Part shown: in pieces, positions 20,657-32,803 of the stretch
How positions within the stretch are numbered: position 1 is the first letter of the stretch
How the letters are laid out: the number at the start of each line of letters is the position of its first letter
Program-made: the position numbers and the translations under genes
NCBI GenBank assembly: GCA_023213395.1
Contig: CM041465.1
Location: 107,205,741 to 107,269,740, forward strand
DNA from: Cycas panzhihuaensis
Taxonomy: Eukaryota; Cycadophyta
Length of the DNA: 64,000 nucleotides
Direction of reading: 5' to 3'
The notes under the pieces: model-generated
Database searches by the model: none
The model's input: only the letters and a program-made list of their open reading frames with translations
What the model was told of the DNA's origin: nothing

Positions 20657-21816
20657 GCTGTGATCGCCATAGAGAACCGTGAGAACATCAGGATGGCAAT
20701 GCTGAGCTTTATTGAGATGATGACTAGGGAGGACAGGGAGATCCTACAGAGATGTAGCCTACTGAAGGTCACAAGGACACCCCAATACATGTCAGACCAG
20801 CGGTTGTTGGTTGATATTGTGTTACATTGGGATAGGAGGAGGCATGTCTTCCATCTACCCCAGGTGTAGGACATATTAGTGATGCCTAGGGATATTAGGA
20901 GGATACTAGGAGTACCAAAGGCAGGGAGAATGGTGACTCTAGGAGCATTGCCCAATAATGAGACATCACATGGGAGGCATCTATGTTCTTCATAGGCTTG
21001 GACAGGTGGGAGAGGCAAGGGATTCCTCTCCAAACCATGGTTATGTCAGGGGTTCCTCGAGTGAGGAAGTTGATTAAACTATGTGTTCTGTTTTGGATAT
21101 CCCAGAAATAGAACTATAGAGATATACTAGGAGGATGGATAGATGCAGTATGCCGGTACGAGGCAAGAGAGTAGATGGACTAGGCCACCCTAATAGCGGC
21201 AAACCTCGTCGCACAGCTAGATGCTATTAGGGTAGCAGGCAGGGGTGGATTATCCTACAACACGATATTATAGTGTTGGTTCTTCGACCACTTTAGAGCA
21301 GTAGTGCTAATGGGGGGACCACACCCCATCTCACAGTGGGCCCTGATAGTCCACAGATGGCAGACCAGGCTGAGAGGGACTAAGGACCAAGCGCATGTCC
21401 ATCGCTCGGTGGAGGCTACATCACTAGACCTACTCACCATGACAGATTATATATCAGATTTATACAGAGCAGTGAGGTGGGATAGTAATGACGAGGCAAG
21501 AGGAGCAAGAGTGCCCCGTTAGATGATGAGGGCGGCGATGGGGCTGACCCATCATGACCTACAGGAGAGGTAAGTCCATCATGGATAGAAGGTGGAGAGG
21601 TAGGCCTATCAGAGACTACAGAGGAGGGTAGGGGCCTAGTGACATGGGCCTAGAGGCTGCGGATCATTAGGAGATCTAGAGAGGCAAAAACTACCTGAGC
21701 CGCAGAGAGGAGGGATGCTCCAAGAGCTGAGGTAGTGGCAGAGGAGGTACCTGCAGCTGGAAAAGTGTCAAAGGGAGAGGCAGTTGCCTGAGGAGAGGAG
21801 TCGGCAGCCGCACTAG

Positions 21817-21929
21817 GTGAGACATGACCTTCTCCTATTGTCATCTGATTACTAGATGTATATGTATTGTTTAGTTTTGATTTGATATCCATATAGACAT
21901 GTACTGATATATGATGTGTTTGATTATAG
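21817..21929 (+). other. intron 2 of opposite-strand gene, copy B
   Basis: Donor CTAG|GTGAGACATG and acceptor TGATTATAG|GC; 113 bp. Same position as in copies A and C. Confidence 0.75.
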
Positions 21930-22540
21930 GCATGGTAGACATGTAGAGGCTAGTAGAGGTTGTAGTCCAAGGGATATTCCCTCAGGCCTACGCAGAAGGA
22001 TAACCTCGCATCCAGGCTGGCGATGAGCCTAGATCGGTAGGTGGCCATGTAGCAGCATTCGCCCCATTGATACGGGTGAGCAATATATAGATAGCAGAGT
22101 CCCAAGAGCATGAGACACGTACGAGACAACAACAGGCTGAGATGGATGCCATCTGATCTGAGAGGGATGCTCTACAGATTCGGGTGTAGGCACTGGAGGC
22201 TTAGGGGGGAGCTGGAGGGGATATGGGGAGTTATATTTGGCTAGCGGTGATGGAGGAGTGACTCTGGGGGATGGAGGAGAGGCTCCACCTCATAGAGATG
22301 GAGCGAGATCATATACAAGTTTGATATGATCGATTGATAGAGGACATGGCATCGAGGTTAGCACAGAGCAGGACACAAACTCATACACTGGCAACAACCC
22401 TGAGGAGGCCACGGGATAAGGGGAGCGAGGCAGGGAGCTTGCAGAGACTCATGAGGAGTCTCAGAGGGATGTGGTCTCGAGGAGAAGGATCACATTAACT
22501 AGGAGATAATGCCCCAGGGGCGGTGCAGTAGTAGAGTAGT

Positions 22541-23226
22541 ATACGTGTTTTATTTTTTACAACGAAAAGCACGGGCCTCCAGGGGGTCACCATATATAGT
22601 CACATGATTATACCCTCCTCTACAAGGACACTGACTTCCCATAGATGATGTACCACACCATATGTATGACATGGCATATGATTTTTGATGTATATATAGA
22701 CAGGGTGATTGGTACCCCATTTTGACATATGATGATATGTATCATAATATGTGTTGGATAATGTGTATGTTTTGTTTATATGTTTATGTGTGTGTATGGG
22801 TGCACAAATGCATGAGGATATATATGGTTGTATTTTGAGCTGATTATTGTATGAGCTTTATGTTATGGTATTTGTTTAGGTTGTACATATTTCCTTTCAT
22901 GGACAACCATATTCCTAACAGGAGCATACACGATCACCATAAGTAGGGGTGATAGACATATGTGGGACTAAGAAATAAGGTGACATGCATGTCCACATGG
23001 GAGCATAGCGGGATATGTAAAGGAAATACCGAACAAGTGGGGAATGACGATACTCTAGAGTGTCGTCCTAATTGGGGGATGCCCAAATAGGAGGACAAGG
23101 TCCCAAGGAACATGGGAACAAGGGCTCCGTGGGAGGAACTAGAAGGAAACGGAAGAAGCCATCCTAAGTTGTCATTCCACCCGTGGGTAGGAGGAGTAGG
23201 AACAAACTTAAGATGGTAGTTTAGGA
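22541..23226. other. convergent spacer between integrase and opposite-strand gene, copy B
   Basis: The integrase ends at 23227 (minus) and the opposite-strand gene near 22540 (plus), so the two transcription units converge here. It contains one copy of the unit that is triplicated in copy A (about 23045-23226), including the inverted repeat, and short TG-rich stretches. Confidence 0.65.
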
Positions 23227-24464
23227 TCATTTCAGAGCGTGGATAAGGTGACAACGAGGCCACGAGTAGAATTTCTTAAGGAATTTTCTGTTAACAACTT
23301 TCTCAAACTCAAGACCATCTAAGGTGGCAATCCTATAAGCGCAGTTACTGAGGCTTTCGATAATGAGAAAGGGGCCAACCCATTTGGGCCTGAATTTGGC
23401 CAAGTGGTCATGAAGATATTCCAATTTGAGGATGTGATCCCCAAGAAATAAAGGACAAGAATGGAGGTATTTATCGTAGGTCCTTTATAAGCAAGCTTTG
23501 GATGCTAGGTTAGCCTGATAGGCAGCTAAACGTCTCTCATCCAAGGCTTTGAGGTCCAAGAGGCGAGCCTGACAAATCAACTCCTCATTGATGAGACCCC
23601 GAAGAGAAACTCATAAAGAAGGAATCTCCACTTCTAAAGGGAGTACCGCCTTGGACCCATATACTAGGGAGAACAGAGTCATTCCTATAGCAGCATGGAT
23701 TGAGGTACAGTAAGCCCATATGGCATAAGGGAGTTGAAGGTGCCAGTTTTTTTGAGACTGGGTGACAGTTTTCTTTAGAATATTAATGAGAGTCTTGTTG
23801 AATGACTTCACTTTACCATTTTCCTGTGGGTAATAAGGAGAGGAAGTTCTATGAGAGATTTTAAATTTCTCACAAAGCTCATCCATCTCCTTATTACAAA
23901 AAGGGGTCCTGTTGTCAGTAATTAAGACATCAGGAATCCCGAAGCGGCAAATGATGTGCTGGTAAATGAAAGTAGCTATCGTCTTACCAGGGGTAGTAAC
24001 GAGAGGGATGGCCTCTGCCCATTTGGTAAAGTATTCCATAACAGTCAAGATAAACTTGTGCTGTGATGAAGAAGATAGGAAGATAGCCCCAATGAGGTCT
24101 AGACCCCACTAAGTGAAAGGCCACGGAGATATGATAGGATGAAGAGCCGTAGAAGGCACATGGGAGATGTTAGCATATTCTTGACATCGCTAACACCTCA
24201 AGGCAAAAGCATGGGCATCCTTAAAGAGGGACGGCCAGTAATAGCCCATATGGAGATCCTCTGGGCCATGGATTGGCCCCCAAAGTGGCGCCTGCAAATG
24301 CCATGATGGCATTCATAGAGTATTTGGTCTGCTTCGTCAGTGGTAACATAGCAGAGGAGAATCCCATCAAGAAACCTCTTATACAATACTTCATTCCTAA
24401 GGAAGTATTGCCTAGCAGAAGTTTGGATACAAGATCTAACCTTACTACTAGCTTCAGGGTGGTA
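23227..24464 (-). pseudogene. integrase of copy B
   Basis: Inserts the cDNA into host DNA. On the minus strand there is an H2C2 zinc-binding segment (ADQILYECHHGICRRHF, about 24330-24280), then the catalytic core in 24048-23611, then the C-terminal GPY/F module (FRPKWVGPF and NRKFLKKFY, 23424-23250). Key residues are altered: the first catalytic Asp position reads Glu (VMEYFTKW), the second Asp is kept (LITDNRTPF), and the catalytic Glu position reads Lys (GKVKSFNK; codon 23808-23806). Copy C shares the Lys. Frameshifts separate the three parts. The stop at 23227 ends the pol frame. Confidence 0.88.
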
Positions 24465-24998
24465 CTATTGCTGTGTGAGGTACCACACTATGTCACCATA
24501 CCACTTGTTATCAACGAGTGGATGGGGAGGGATATCCTGAATAGTCAAGATAGACTCATCAGGAAGGGAATCATCAACATGGGTATCGAGCGAGTTAGGG
24601 ATAGGGGCATCTGTGAGTTGCTGAGCCACTAGAATCCCTTTCTTCGATTTTTTGTTAACGATATGAAGATCGAACTCCTGAAGCAGGATGGCCCAATGAC
24701 CAACCCTACCCGTCAAGTCCGAATGAGTAAGTAGATATCGCAAGGGATCGAACTGGATGATCACCTTGGTGGTACTACTGAGCAAGTAATGTCTAAACTT
24801 CTTGGTTGTGTGAACTAAGGAAAGACATTCCTTCTCAGCCAGGGAATAGTTGAGTTCATCAGCCACAAGGGTGCGGCTGATAAAGTAGATGGCTCTCTCG
24901 ACTCCTAAGTCATCCTCCTGAGCCAACGTAGCGCCTAGGGACTCATCAGTCACTGATGTGTAAAGAATGAAAGGCCTATCGAAATAAGAGGGCGCCAA
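24465..24998 (-). pseudogene. RT-linked RNase H of copy B
   Basis: The usual Ty3/gypsy RNase H following RT. Motifs are FILYTSVTDESLGATLAQ (catalytic Asp), AEKEC (Glu) and IQFDPLRYLL (Asp), so the acidic set is visible. It ends in a linker with GILVAQQLTDAPI, which corresponds to the ADQLAEAP-type motif of Tat elements. This open stretch of 177 codons is the longest intact pol fragment in the copy. The separate second RNase H at 18950-19435 makes this a two-RNase-H element. Confidence 0.87.
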
Positions 24999-25040
24999 CG
25001 TAGGAGCAGAAGTAAGGGCTTCCTTAAGTCCTTCAAAGGC

Positions 25041-25865
25041 TTATTGGGCCTTATGAAACCAAACAAATGGGGCTCCCTTCTTCAATAGGTTAGTCAAGGG
25101 TTTAGATCTCACAACGAAGTCTACTAGGAAGCACCTGAGAAAACTAAGCCTACCTAGAAATGACTTGATCTGTCGTTGAGTTCTAGGAGGTGGCATATCA
25201 AGGATTGCTTTGACTTTATCAGGGTCAATTTGAATCCTTTGTTTTGACACAAGAAATCTAAGGAGTTTGCCTAAAGTGACAGCAAACACACATTTAAGTG
25301 GGTTTAGGCTTACATGGTACTTGCAGCATTGCATGAAGATGGCCCACAAGTTTGAGGGATGATGGGCCCTGGCACATGAGAGACCCATCATGTCATCCAT
25401 AAAGACCTCCAACGTGTCATTGATGAGATCATGGAATATAAAATGCATCGCACTTTGGTAAGTAGTGCTTATATTTTTAAGACCGAAGGGCATTGCCTTG
25501 TAGGCAAAGGTACCCCATGGGGTGGTGAAGGCTATCTTATGGCAGTCTTCAGGAGAGATTTGAATTTGGTTATAGCTAGAGAAGCCATCCATTAAAAGGG
25601 AGTGGAAAGTTGTCCTTAGGACATGCATTGTTGATATCACAGAAATCAATGCATATCTAGATAGTCCCATTCTTTTTAGCAATGAGAACAATGTTGGATA
25701 CCCATTTAGGGTAGTCGATAGAAGTAATAAGTCCAGTAACCAAAAGCTTCTCGACCTCCATCTTGACAGTGGCTGAGAGTTTAGGGTGGAGAGGATGCTA
25801 CTTTTGGTGCACAAGTTGGGCACCAGGAATGGTAGTGAGATTGTGGGTGACAATAGAGGGGTCAA
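25041..25865 (-). pseudogene. reverse transcriptase of copy B (internal deletion)
   Basis: RNA-dependent DNA polymerase domain. Downstream part: GFSSYNQIQISPED, then FAYKAMPFGLKN, the catalytic VFMDDMMGLS and the thumb/connection SFLGRLSFLRCF. The upstream part (YPKWVSNIV, KKNGTI, ACPKDNFPLP) is in another frame because about 47 bp present in copy C are missing near 25590-25600. The ACPKDNFPLP motif is typical of Tat-lineage RT. The DD pair is kept. Confidence 0.87.
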
Positions 25866-27576
25866 TTCCCTTCATATCAGAATAATCCCATGCAAAGGCA
25901 TCCCGAAACTCCTGGAACAAAAGGGAATATTCCCTTACTTCATTAGGAGAGTATTCCACCCCCACCTTAATGACCTTACCAGGGGCTAAGACTATGTCCT
26001 AGGTTGCCCCCATGCACATGGCATTCCCCTCCTTGAAATGGAGAGGGGTAAGGTCAATAGGGAGAGATGGAATAGGGGATGGAATTAGGTCGGCAAGTGT
26101 GGACCCAATCGCCAGGACCTTCTCGTGGCCAAGCCTATGGTGACCAAAAGGAAAGTTGGGTGCGGAGCCTGCTAAGTGCTTAAGCAAGGCTTCATCATCT
26201 TTGAAGTAATCCACCCCATGGATGACCTTACTTCAAATAGATGAAGTGCTAGAGGAAGTGGGAACAATGGGGCCATGGTGGTCGTTAGGCTGTCCAACCT
26301 CCTCAAAAGACTCTAAAAGAGAGTTAGGAAGGGGCTCCTTGGAAGGAGCAAAAGGAAGTTCTTCGAAACCATCACCTGTGAGGGGTGACAGAGAGGAAGA
26401 ATCAATGAGCTATGGATCAATGTGTGCAATGACATGAGACACAAGGGGGTAACTAGTCTCCCCAATGAAAGGGGCTCTAGATTAAGATCTAAAATGAGAA
26501 GGGTGGCTCCTACTAGTACAGGGGAAAGAAACTGGGTAAGGAAAGTCCTCATCCTTGCCATGGGACTCATCATTGTTGAACAAGGCAAGGTACCCATAAC
26601 TCCCAACACTGATAGGAGCAAAGTGAGTAAGACTAGAGGAAGAAGATACAGGATCTTCTTCAAGATGGGATGAATTGGGTATGTTGATGGAGCAAGCCGA
26701 GGCGTGAGAAGAAGGGCCTTTGTCTCCCTTTGTATGGACATGGCTTGGTTGGTTGGTAGGATGAGTTTGTTTAACAGGTGGACATTCGTTGGAAACAACC
26801 CTCATCCGTCCATCATGGATGAACTTAAGTTACCCCCAACGGGTCGAACACACGGCTCCCATCTAATCAAGCTATGGTTGACCCAAGAGAAGATTGTAGT
26901 CAACATTAATGTTAAGGACTACAATATCAGTGAGGATAGTCTTACCCTTGAGAGTGAGCGGGATCGAAACAGATCCCAATGGAGTCTTTTCACTACCGTC
27001 GTAGCCTTGGCATCGCCATGGAACAGGTTCCAAGGTAGAAATGCCAAGCTCTTGCATAATGCGCAAGGGCATGGCATTCACATAAGAACCATTATTGACA
27101 ACAGTCCTTTGTAAGGTACAGTCAGGCGTGTCAATGGTGATGGTGAAAGGGAAGTTCCATTGGTGTTCCCTTTCACATATAAGGGGAAGGTCTTTAGGGT
27201 CAAAGGAAATGACGAGCTCATGGCTATGGGTAATACCCAAAGCATGAATGGGCGTGTCATTTGATCCTAAAGCTTCCAAAAGGAGAGTTCGTTGTTTGGG
27301 ACAACCTCTCAAAACATCCATCAAGGACATTCTTGCAGTGACAGTGTGGAGCTTGTCAACGATAGAGAAAGGCTTCCCCTTCATAGTAGGTTGGGTAATC
27401 ACCCTTCGAAAATCATAATGACTAGGACATACGAGAATGGTCTTGGGAAGCAACGACACTTCTAGAAGGGAAGTTTCCAGAAGAGGATCGAAGTATGGAG
27501 TAGAAGAAGAGGCACCAACTACCTCTTTAGCGGCTTGAGACTGAGTAAGGGCATACAAGGGAGTGGCCTTAAGCAT
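25866..27576 (-). pseudogene. protease and protease-RT linker of copy B
   Basis: Aspartic protease region: FDPKDLP, then the active-site motif VNNGSYVNAMP (Asp changed to Asn), then VPWRCQGYDGSEKTPLG and VDYNLLLGQPW. A long acidic Ser-rich linker follows (26805-26000), leading to GIDPSIVTHNLT at the RT start. A TAA at 26832-26830 is shared with copy C, whereas copy A has CAA. The Asp-to-Asn change would abolish protease activity. Confidence 0.85.
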
Positions 27577-29782
27577 TTGGATTACCTTTTTTCCCTTATT
27601 CTGGGATTGTGAAGGTGATAGAGTGCGTCGATTAGGGGAACGAGAGGGAGAGGAAAAATCCCAGGTGCCCTTCCCCTTATCGCGGGAAGGACAGGAATTC
27701 AGGGATCTTCCCTAGTTTTGGTTGTTTTTGGGCTAAGCACTAGGATCACATTCCCCATATTTGGGGAACGGATCCTTGTGGACCGGTTGGTCTAGGTTGG
27801 GCCTTGAGGCTCATTTAGAGGATGAGTCATGTTTGGGGGCATCCCTAGGATGCTGAGCCCTACAACACGAGTCATCATGGAAACACTCCTCATGCATGGA
27901 ACACCACTTCTTCTCAAGTGAGGAATCTGGCTTCCTTGCTTGAGAGGACTGGGCGTTACCATTCCTAGGGAGGGAAACTTGAGTGGCTTGTTGGATTTAT
28001 TTGTTAGAAGTAGGTGAGAAAGGAGCTTGCTGTTTAAGTTCCTTTATCATATGTTCGAATGAACGTATAGCAGAGGTGAGCAGATCTAGGGTCTTCTCAG
28101 TCGGATGAGAAGAGGACCTAGTGGATTATTGTGGTTTGGTCTCTTTAGTTTGAGGTGGTACCTCACGTCATTGTGAGGGCTTGAGAGGCTTCTTGAGTCT
28201 AGCCTAGATCTCAATAGCCTCAAACGCTAAACACTTTACGATGGCAGAGTCACATGTAGTCACCCCCATCTTAAGGACTTCTACATAGACTTCAGGGCGA
28301 AGTGCATTAATGAAGAGATCCCTCTTCAATTCCTTGGGTAAAGTAGCCTTAGTGGAATGGAGGAGGTCATGAAATCACCACACGAAGTTATGATTCATCT
28401 CCTCGTGACCTTTTTTGAGCAAAAGAAAAGATTTCATTCCACTCATTCACAAGTTGTTGGAACGAGAAAATGGAATGGGTAGGCAGGTGATAAAACCATT
28501 TAAGGGCATCACCTTATAAGGATCATGGGAACAATTTCATTAGAATGTGATCATAGGCTCAGTAATCAATGCACGGCATAGAGAAACTACGGGCGTGCTT
28601 CGCTAGGTCCTATGATGAAGTTCCATCGAACTTAGGAACTTCGAGAGGATGAGGCGACAAATTGGTCTTTAATGCCTTAATAGATAATGGTGTTGATCTA
28701 TAATCCATGAAGGGATATGCCCTTGCCTAGACCATAGGATCGGTAAATGATGTAGGAGGTAATGGGCAAGGAACGGATGGGGGTGGTAGGCCCATCCCTC
28801 CTTGAGGAAGTACCCCTTACTGGAAAGGGACTTGAGGATAAGCACCTTGAAAGGAAACTGGGTTTCCTTGCAAAGGCACATCATAAGAGGCTACGGAGGA
28901 TGATGGAAAAGAAGGGTGTGAAACCAGGTTTTGTCCATAAGGGCCGCCTGTAGGTCGTACAACCCCATATGGATGTAACATGTCTACCCCGTAAGCTAGA
29001 ATATGATTCCCTTTATCATGCTCCTAAGGTTGAGAAGTACAACTTGGGGGTACGTAAAGGGAAGGACCATTAGGTTGGTTTTGAATATACGTGGGAGTGG
29101 ATCCCACATGACTAGTAGTGGTAACGTTAGTAGGACCTCTAGGCCTACTAAGAAAAGCATGCACCATGTTAGGAAGCGGCATGTTAGCTTGACTAGGAAA
29201 AGATATGCTAACCCCAAGCTAGAAGAAAGACACACCACAAGAAGGCCCCGAGGAGCTGGGACCATGATGAGGAATAGAAGGTATAACATGCATCCCTAAA
29301 GTAGGTGTAAGAATGGAGCGAGATGAATGTGTAGGCACAAAATGATTACTTGTTGTGGGAGGTGTAGATGCAGATGAAGATGGTAGGATAGGAGCAGACG
29401 AGGAGGATGATCCACCATATAAGACATCTTCAAACTATCTAGGACACGATTGAAGACGAGGCACTCGAAAGCACTCGCTAAGGGCTTCAACCATGTTAGT
29501 AGGAGGGGTATCTACATGATCAGAAGAGGTAGACGGGACCTCAAATGAAGCAGACATCTCAGGACGTTCATCATAAGAATCACTAATTAGATGGTGAATC
29601 TCAAGAGGAGATGAGCTCTCTACTATATGAGTAGAAGGATGGATGTTAAGTGGGTGATGCTAATCGCCCAGATAGTAAATGGGATCGTTTCCCTCTTGGG
29701 TGGATCTCGGAATGGATGCGGGGAACTCATGAGCTCCTGAAGCAAAGGCATGATAGGCCCAATCAGAAGGGTATCCTTCCAT
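27577..29782 (-). pseudogene. gag: gag of copy B
   Basis: Capsid gene. I place the start at ATG 29782-29780 (MEGYPSDWAYHAF), which is conserved in copy C at 52152. A Ser/Pro/Thr-rich N-terminal region runs to about 28740, followed by a decayed capsid domain (LKWFYHLP near 28500, ALEAIEI near 28215), then a linker with SAIRSFE. A Cys/His cluster (CSMHEECFHDDSCC) lies at 27912-27860. Many stops and frameshifts are present. TAG at 28206-28204 is shared with copy C, and TAA at 28128-28126 with both other copies. Confidence 0.85.
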
Positions 29783-30012
29783 GGTCAAATTACGATGAAA
29801 GAAGATGATACACAGGATCTTCTAACAATGGAGGTAAACCACGTAGACTACATGAGAAGCGTCACATACAAAACTTTCCAACACGTTAGAAGAAGGAAAA
29901 AGATGCAAAGTCTGCATTGGGGGCTACCCAACAAAAGAGATAAAATGGAGGAGACCACTAAAAGGTAATAATATTAATAGGAAGGGATAGGAACTAGCTC
30001 CCTTACTGGAAA
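29783..30012. other. 5' leader of copy B
   Basis: Untranslated sequence between the PBS and the gag ATG, about 230 bp, aligning with 52153-52390 in copy C. No gene. Confidence 0.6.
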
Positions 30013-30031
30013 GTCCCCAGTATGGTCACCA
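30013..30031 (-). promoter_or_regulatory. primer binding site of copy B
   Basis: TGGTGACCATACTGGGGAC on the minus strand, one base after the 5' LTR. It resembles the Ogre/Tat-type PBS that pairs with the 3' end of tRNA-Arg (TGGCGAC...CTGGGGA), with several mismatches. Confidence 0.65.
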
Positions 30032-30032
30032 G

Positions 30033-32798
30033 TGGATGTGCATCTACGAGATAATCACTAAGCTCAGTAGGAGTGATGATGGTCGATGGTGATATCGAAG
30101 GTATGGGCGAAAATCTACAAGCAAAGAAAGTATCACGCAGGGCACCCTATGCACTAGAGTATGAATCTGAGACCTACATATGATACCCAACTATCTTGAA
30201 GTGGCCTTCAATCTAGGAAAGAGAGAGAGAATACAGGGAGGGTAGCCTGGATAGACTCGAGAGGAGGTCCTCCCACCCTTGGATGGCTAGAAGGGGAGAA
30301 GAGGAGTCCTCAAGGGTTTCCCTATGATGGAGGGAAACAAACATAGACAAGCTAGGCGAGAGCTTATGATGTAGCTGGGTTCCTCTTGGTTATTTGGCTA
30401 AGCAAATAGGGCTAAGAGGAGGAGAGAGAGAAAGGGAAAGAGACAACTAAACCAAAGTTTCCTTTAACGATTCAAGGGGCAAACGGAAAAGGAAAAGGGA
30501 ATAGGTGTTACACATATAAGCAAACAATATCAAATGGAATGAACCAAAAGGGTAAGCTAGGCTTTGTAGGAAAAAGGAAAGGGAAGAGTAAGTTTCCTAT
30601 AATGTCCTTTTCCTATAGGGGTTGAGTATATGATATGCAAGCATACAAGTACAAATAAATGCTACTATTTTACCCTTTTCACTTTTATGTGACCTACTTA
30701 GCTAGAATATAGATTCCAAATAAAAGTAAGAAAAGGGAATGGGGGTTAAAGGGGGGATGTGTGTACCTGGAAGATGTAGCGGTCAACAGGAGGCCTCACC
30801 CACATGCAACACACATCCTTGCATCAATCCATGGATGCGTAACCAAGTCTTGACGTGGACGATGGGGGGGCGGGGGGGGGGGGGGCGCTTCCTTACCTTC
30901 TCCGTTGTGAAAAGAAAGCCGAAAAGAGAAAAGCAAAAGCAAAGAACAAAATGGTAGATTTTACCTAAATCCCGACGTTTTGTACCTTTGCGAGAGCACC
31001 ACACCAACCTGCATATGCATGGGCTTATCCCTTCCAAGAAGGGTTGCAAAAGACAAGCTATGTATATGCAAGTATATATGTAATATTTGTGTTAATATGC
31101 TAGGAAAAATAACCACTGCAACATGCTCTAAAATCCTCTCTCAAGCAAGCATGTAAATCAAGCAAAATGGAGTGAAGGGAAGCCTCAGGATGGCTAACCC
31201 TTTGCTATGTTCTCCACACAACTCTCTAGCACAACAATATAAGGGTGAAAGTAACTAATGATAGCTAGGAAAACACAAGGATAAAAGTGACGAAGCATTG
31301 GGGAGATATCCAAGGTGTAGAGTTGCTATGGGTAGCAATTGAGTGCATAAACCCTTGCCAATGTTATCAAGGGATACCCAATAATACAAAGGAAACTACA
31401 GGGGTCCAAACAAGAGGTGTGTAGGTCTGGAATCAGTGCAATAAGGGGTTGCATATGCTGATAATCTAGCATAGGCCCAGGGCTCACCCACTCTTGATTA
31501 TCCCAAGAGGAGCATGGAGCAAGAGAAGAGAAGGTGGGAAGGGGATTGCCCTTGGAGAGAAGGACTGAGTGGGGGGCTACCCCACCTTGCTCTCTTTACC
31601 CAACCTTGTGGTTCTTCTCCTACTACTCCCTTAAGGAAGACCAGCAAAGGGAAGGTGGAAACTCGGAAGCGACAAGACAAACACAATGAAAAACAAACTT
31701 TGTTATGGCCAAACCTGAAAGAAGCAGGCAAACAAGATAAGAAATAGGTCCAATATGGAGGTAGCTTACTATAGACTTGGGGGAAGGGGTTTAAGAGACC
31801 TGCTAGGCTGATATAGGGCAGGTTTAGGCCTACAACCAGTGATGAAGAGGATTCCTACAAGGGTTTGTAGGAGAAATCCCAATAGATAGTTGAAAGAAAC
31901 ACTTATTGGGCGAGTTAGAGAAGAAAAACACTAGAACTTGCTTGATAACACCTGGAGAGAGGCTTCCTACCATGGAGGAAGGTAATTGCAGGCAGATCCT
32001 AGCCTAGAGCTATAGGAAATACAAGCCTGCAAGTACACCTATAGTAGGAAGAGAAGAGGACAGAAAGTTACAGCAGGAAATAGTTGTTTTGAAGAGCCAA
32101 AAAAATGATCTAAGAATCCTCAAAATGATGAGGGTTTTGGTACTTATACCCATTCTATCCCTAAGTGAGCGAATAGGGCTGAGGTAGACGTAAAACCACA
32201 TGTTGGTTCTACAGGAAACACGAGAATTACCATGGCAGTTCTTAAAAAATAACTGACAACATTCGCACCATGGCAAACTTTGTAATACCACTAAGTTTAT
32301 AGTGGTGTGGGAACAAAAATCTAGAATGGCAGAAATCTGGGTTCCGAGAGCCTTAGGAGGTAATGTGATAGGCTTGGGAGGGGCTGGACCTCCTATCTAG
32401 GTGGCTAAGACAGTCCATAATACACTTGGACAAAGGCAAGCAGAGCATCAATGGGCAAAGGTCCCAAAAATGAGGTGCTAGGAGCTCACAATTGAGGCAT
32501 GAATGGGTTATACAAACCAAAAGGAACTCGAGGCAGTGTGGAGATGATGTAGAGGGTCATATAGTGCCATGGGGATGCCTACCTTATAGAAAGGTAGGTC
32601 CCGCTGGGTCGTCATAGGCTCACAGTATGACAAGCGGCATGACCAAGCAACAAATGCAAAGTGATCATACAAATGAAGCAAGCAGTCATGCAATGAGGCA
32701 ACACTCCTACCAACCTTTCCAACAAAATAGTACAAGTGAAAAGGGAGAAGCATACCTGAGTCAACCTGTCCGTATCCATTCTTAGTAGCCTGGAAATA
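30033..32798 (-). repeat. 5' LTR of copy B
   Basis: 2766 bp. It matches 15832-18589 throughout. The outer end reads TATTTCC on the element strand instead of TGTTTCC, one transition from canonical TG. It carries an expanded G run (about 30865-30886) and the palindromic module at 32260-32305. Confidence 0.93.
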
Positions 32799-32803
32799 GA
32801 GAG
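32799..32803. repeat. target-site duplication of copy B, right
   Basis: GAGAG, identical to 15827-15831. Confidence 0.85.

Larger units (their letters stand above)
20003..22540 (+). pseudogene. opposite-strand spliced accessory gene of copy B, PMD-like
   Basis: Three exons: about 20003-20164, 20657-21816 and 21930 to about 22540. Exon 2 begins AVIAIENRENI and carries the family start MAML at 20693. It then shows the mobile-domain-like HWDRRRHVFHLPQV and ILGVP, followed by IPLQTMVMSG, VLFWIS, FDHFRAVVLMGGPHP and [14 protein letters not shown]. Exon 3 encodes a charged tail with PRSVGGHVAAFAPLIR. Exon 2 here is 1160 bp, one base longer than a multiple that would keep phase 1, so it has a net frameshift as well as stops (for example TAG at 20867-20869). 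The copy is dead, but splice sites and promoter are preserved. Because it lies at the same place in all copies, it belongs to the element rather than the host. Confidence 0.75.
15832..32798 (-). mobile_element. Tat-like Ty3/gypsy retrotransposon, copy B (full length)
   Basis: 16,967 bp with two LTRs, PBS, gag, protease, RT, RNase H, integrase, the opposite-strand gene, the second RNase H and a polypurine tract, bounded by a 5-bp GAGAG duplication. The giant size, long LTRs, RT motif ACPKDNFPLP, a PBS resembling that of Ogre elements and an extra RNase H all fit the Tat lineage. A hand comparison of about 300 bp at the LTR ends shows roughly a dozen differences, mostly transitions, fewer than between the LTRs of copy C. 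Confidence 0.93.

Noticed and set aside
25786-27114. Plus-strand open frames opposite RT and protease of copy B (and similar at 46391-48106 in copy C)
   Set aside because: They are shadows of the minus-strand pol frames, whose motifs are clear.
31498-31747. Overlapping 77-codon frames on both strands in the copy B 5' LTR
   Set aside because: Overlap on both strands and absence in other LTRs indicate chance.
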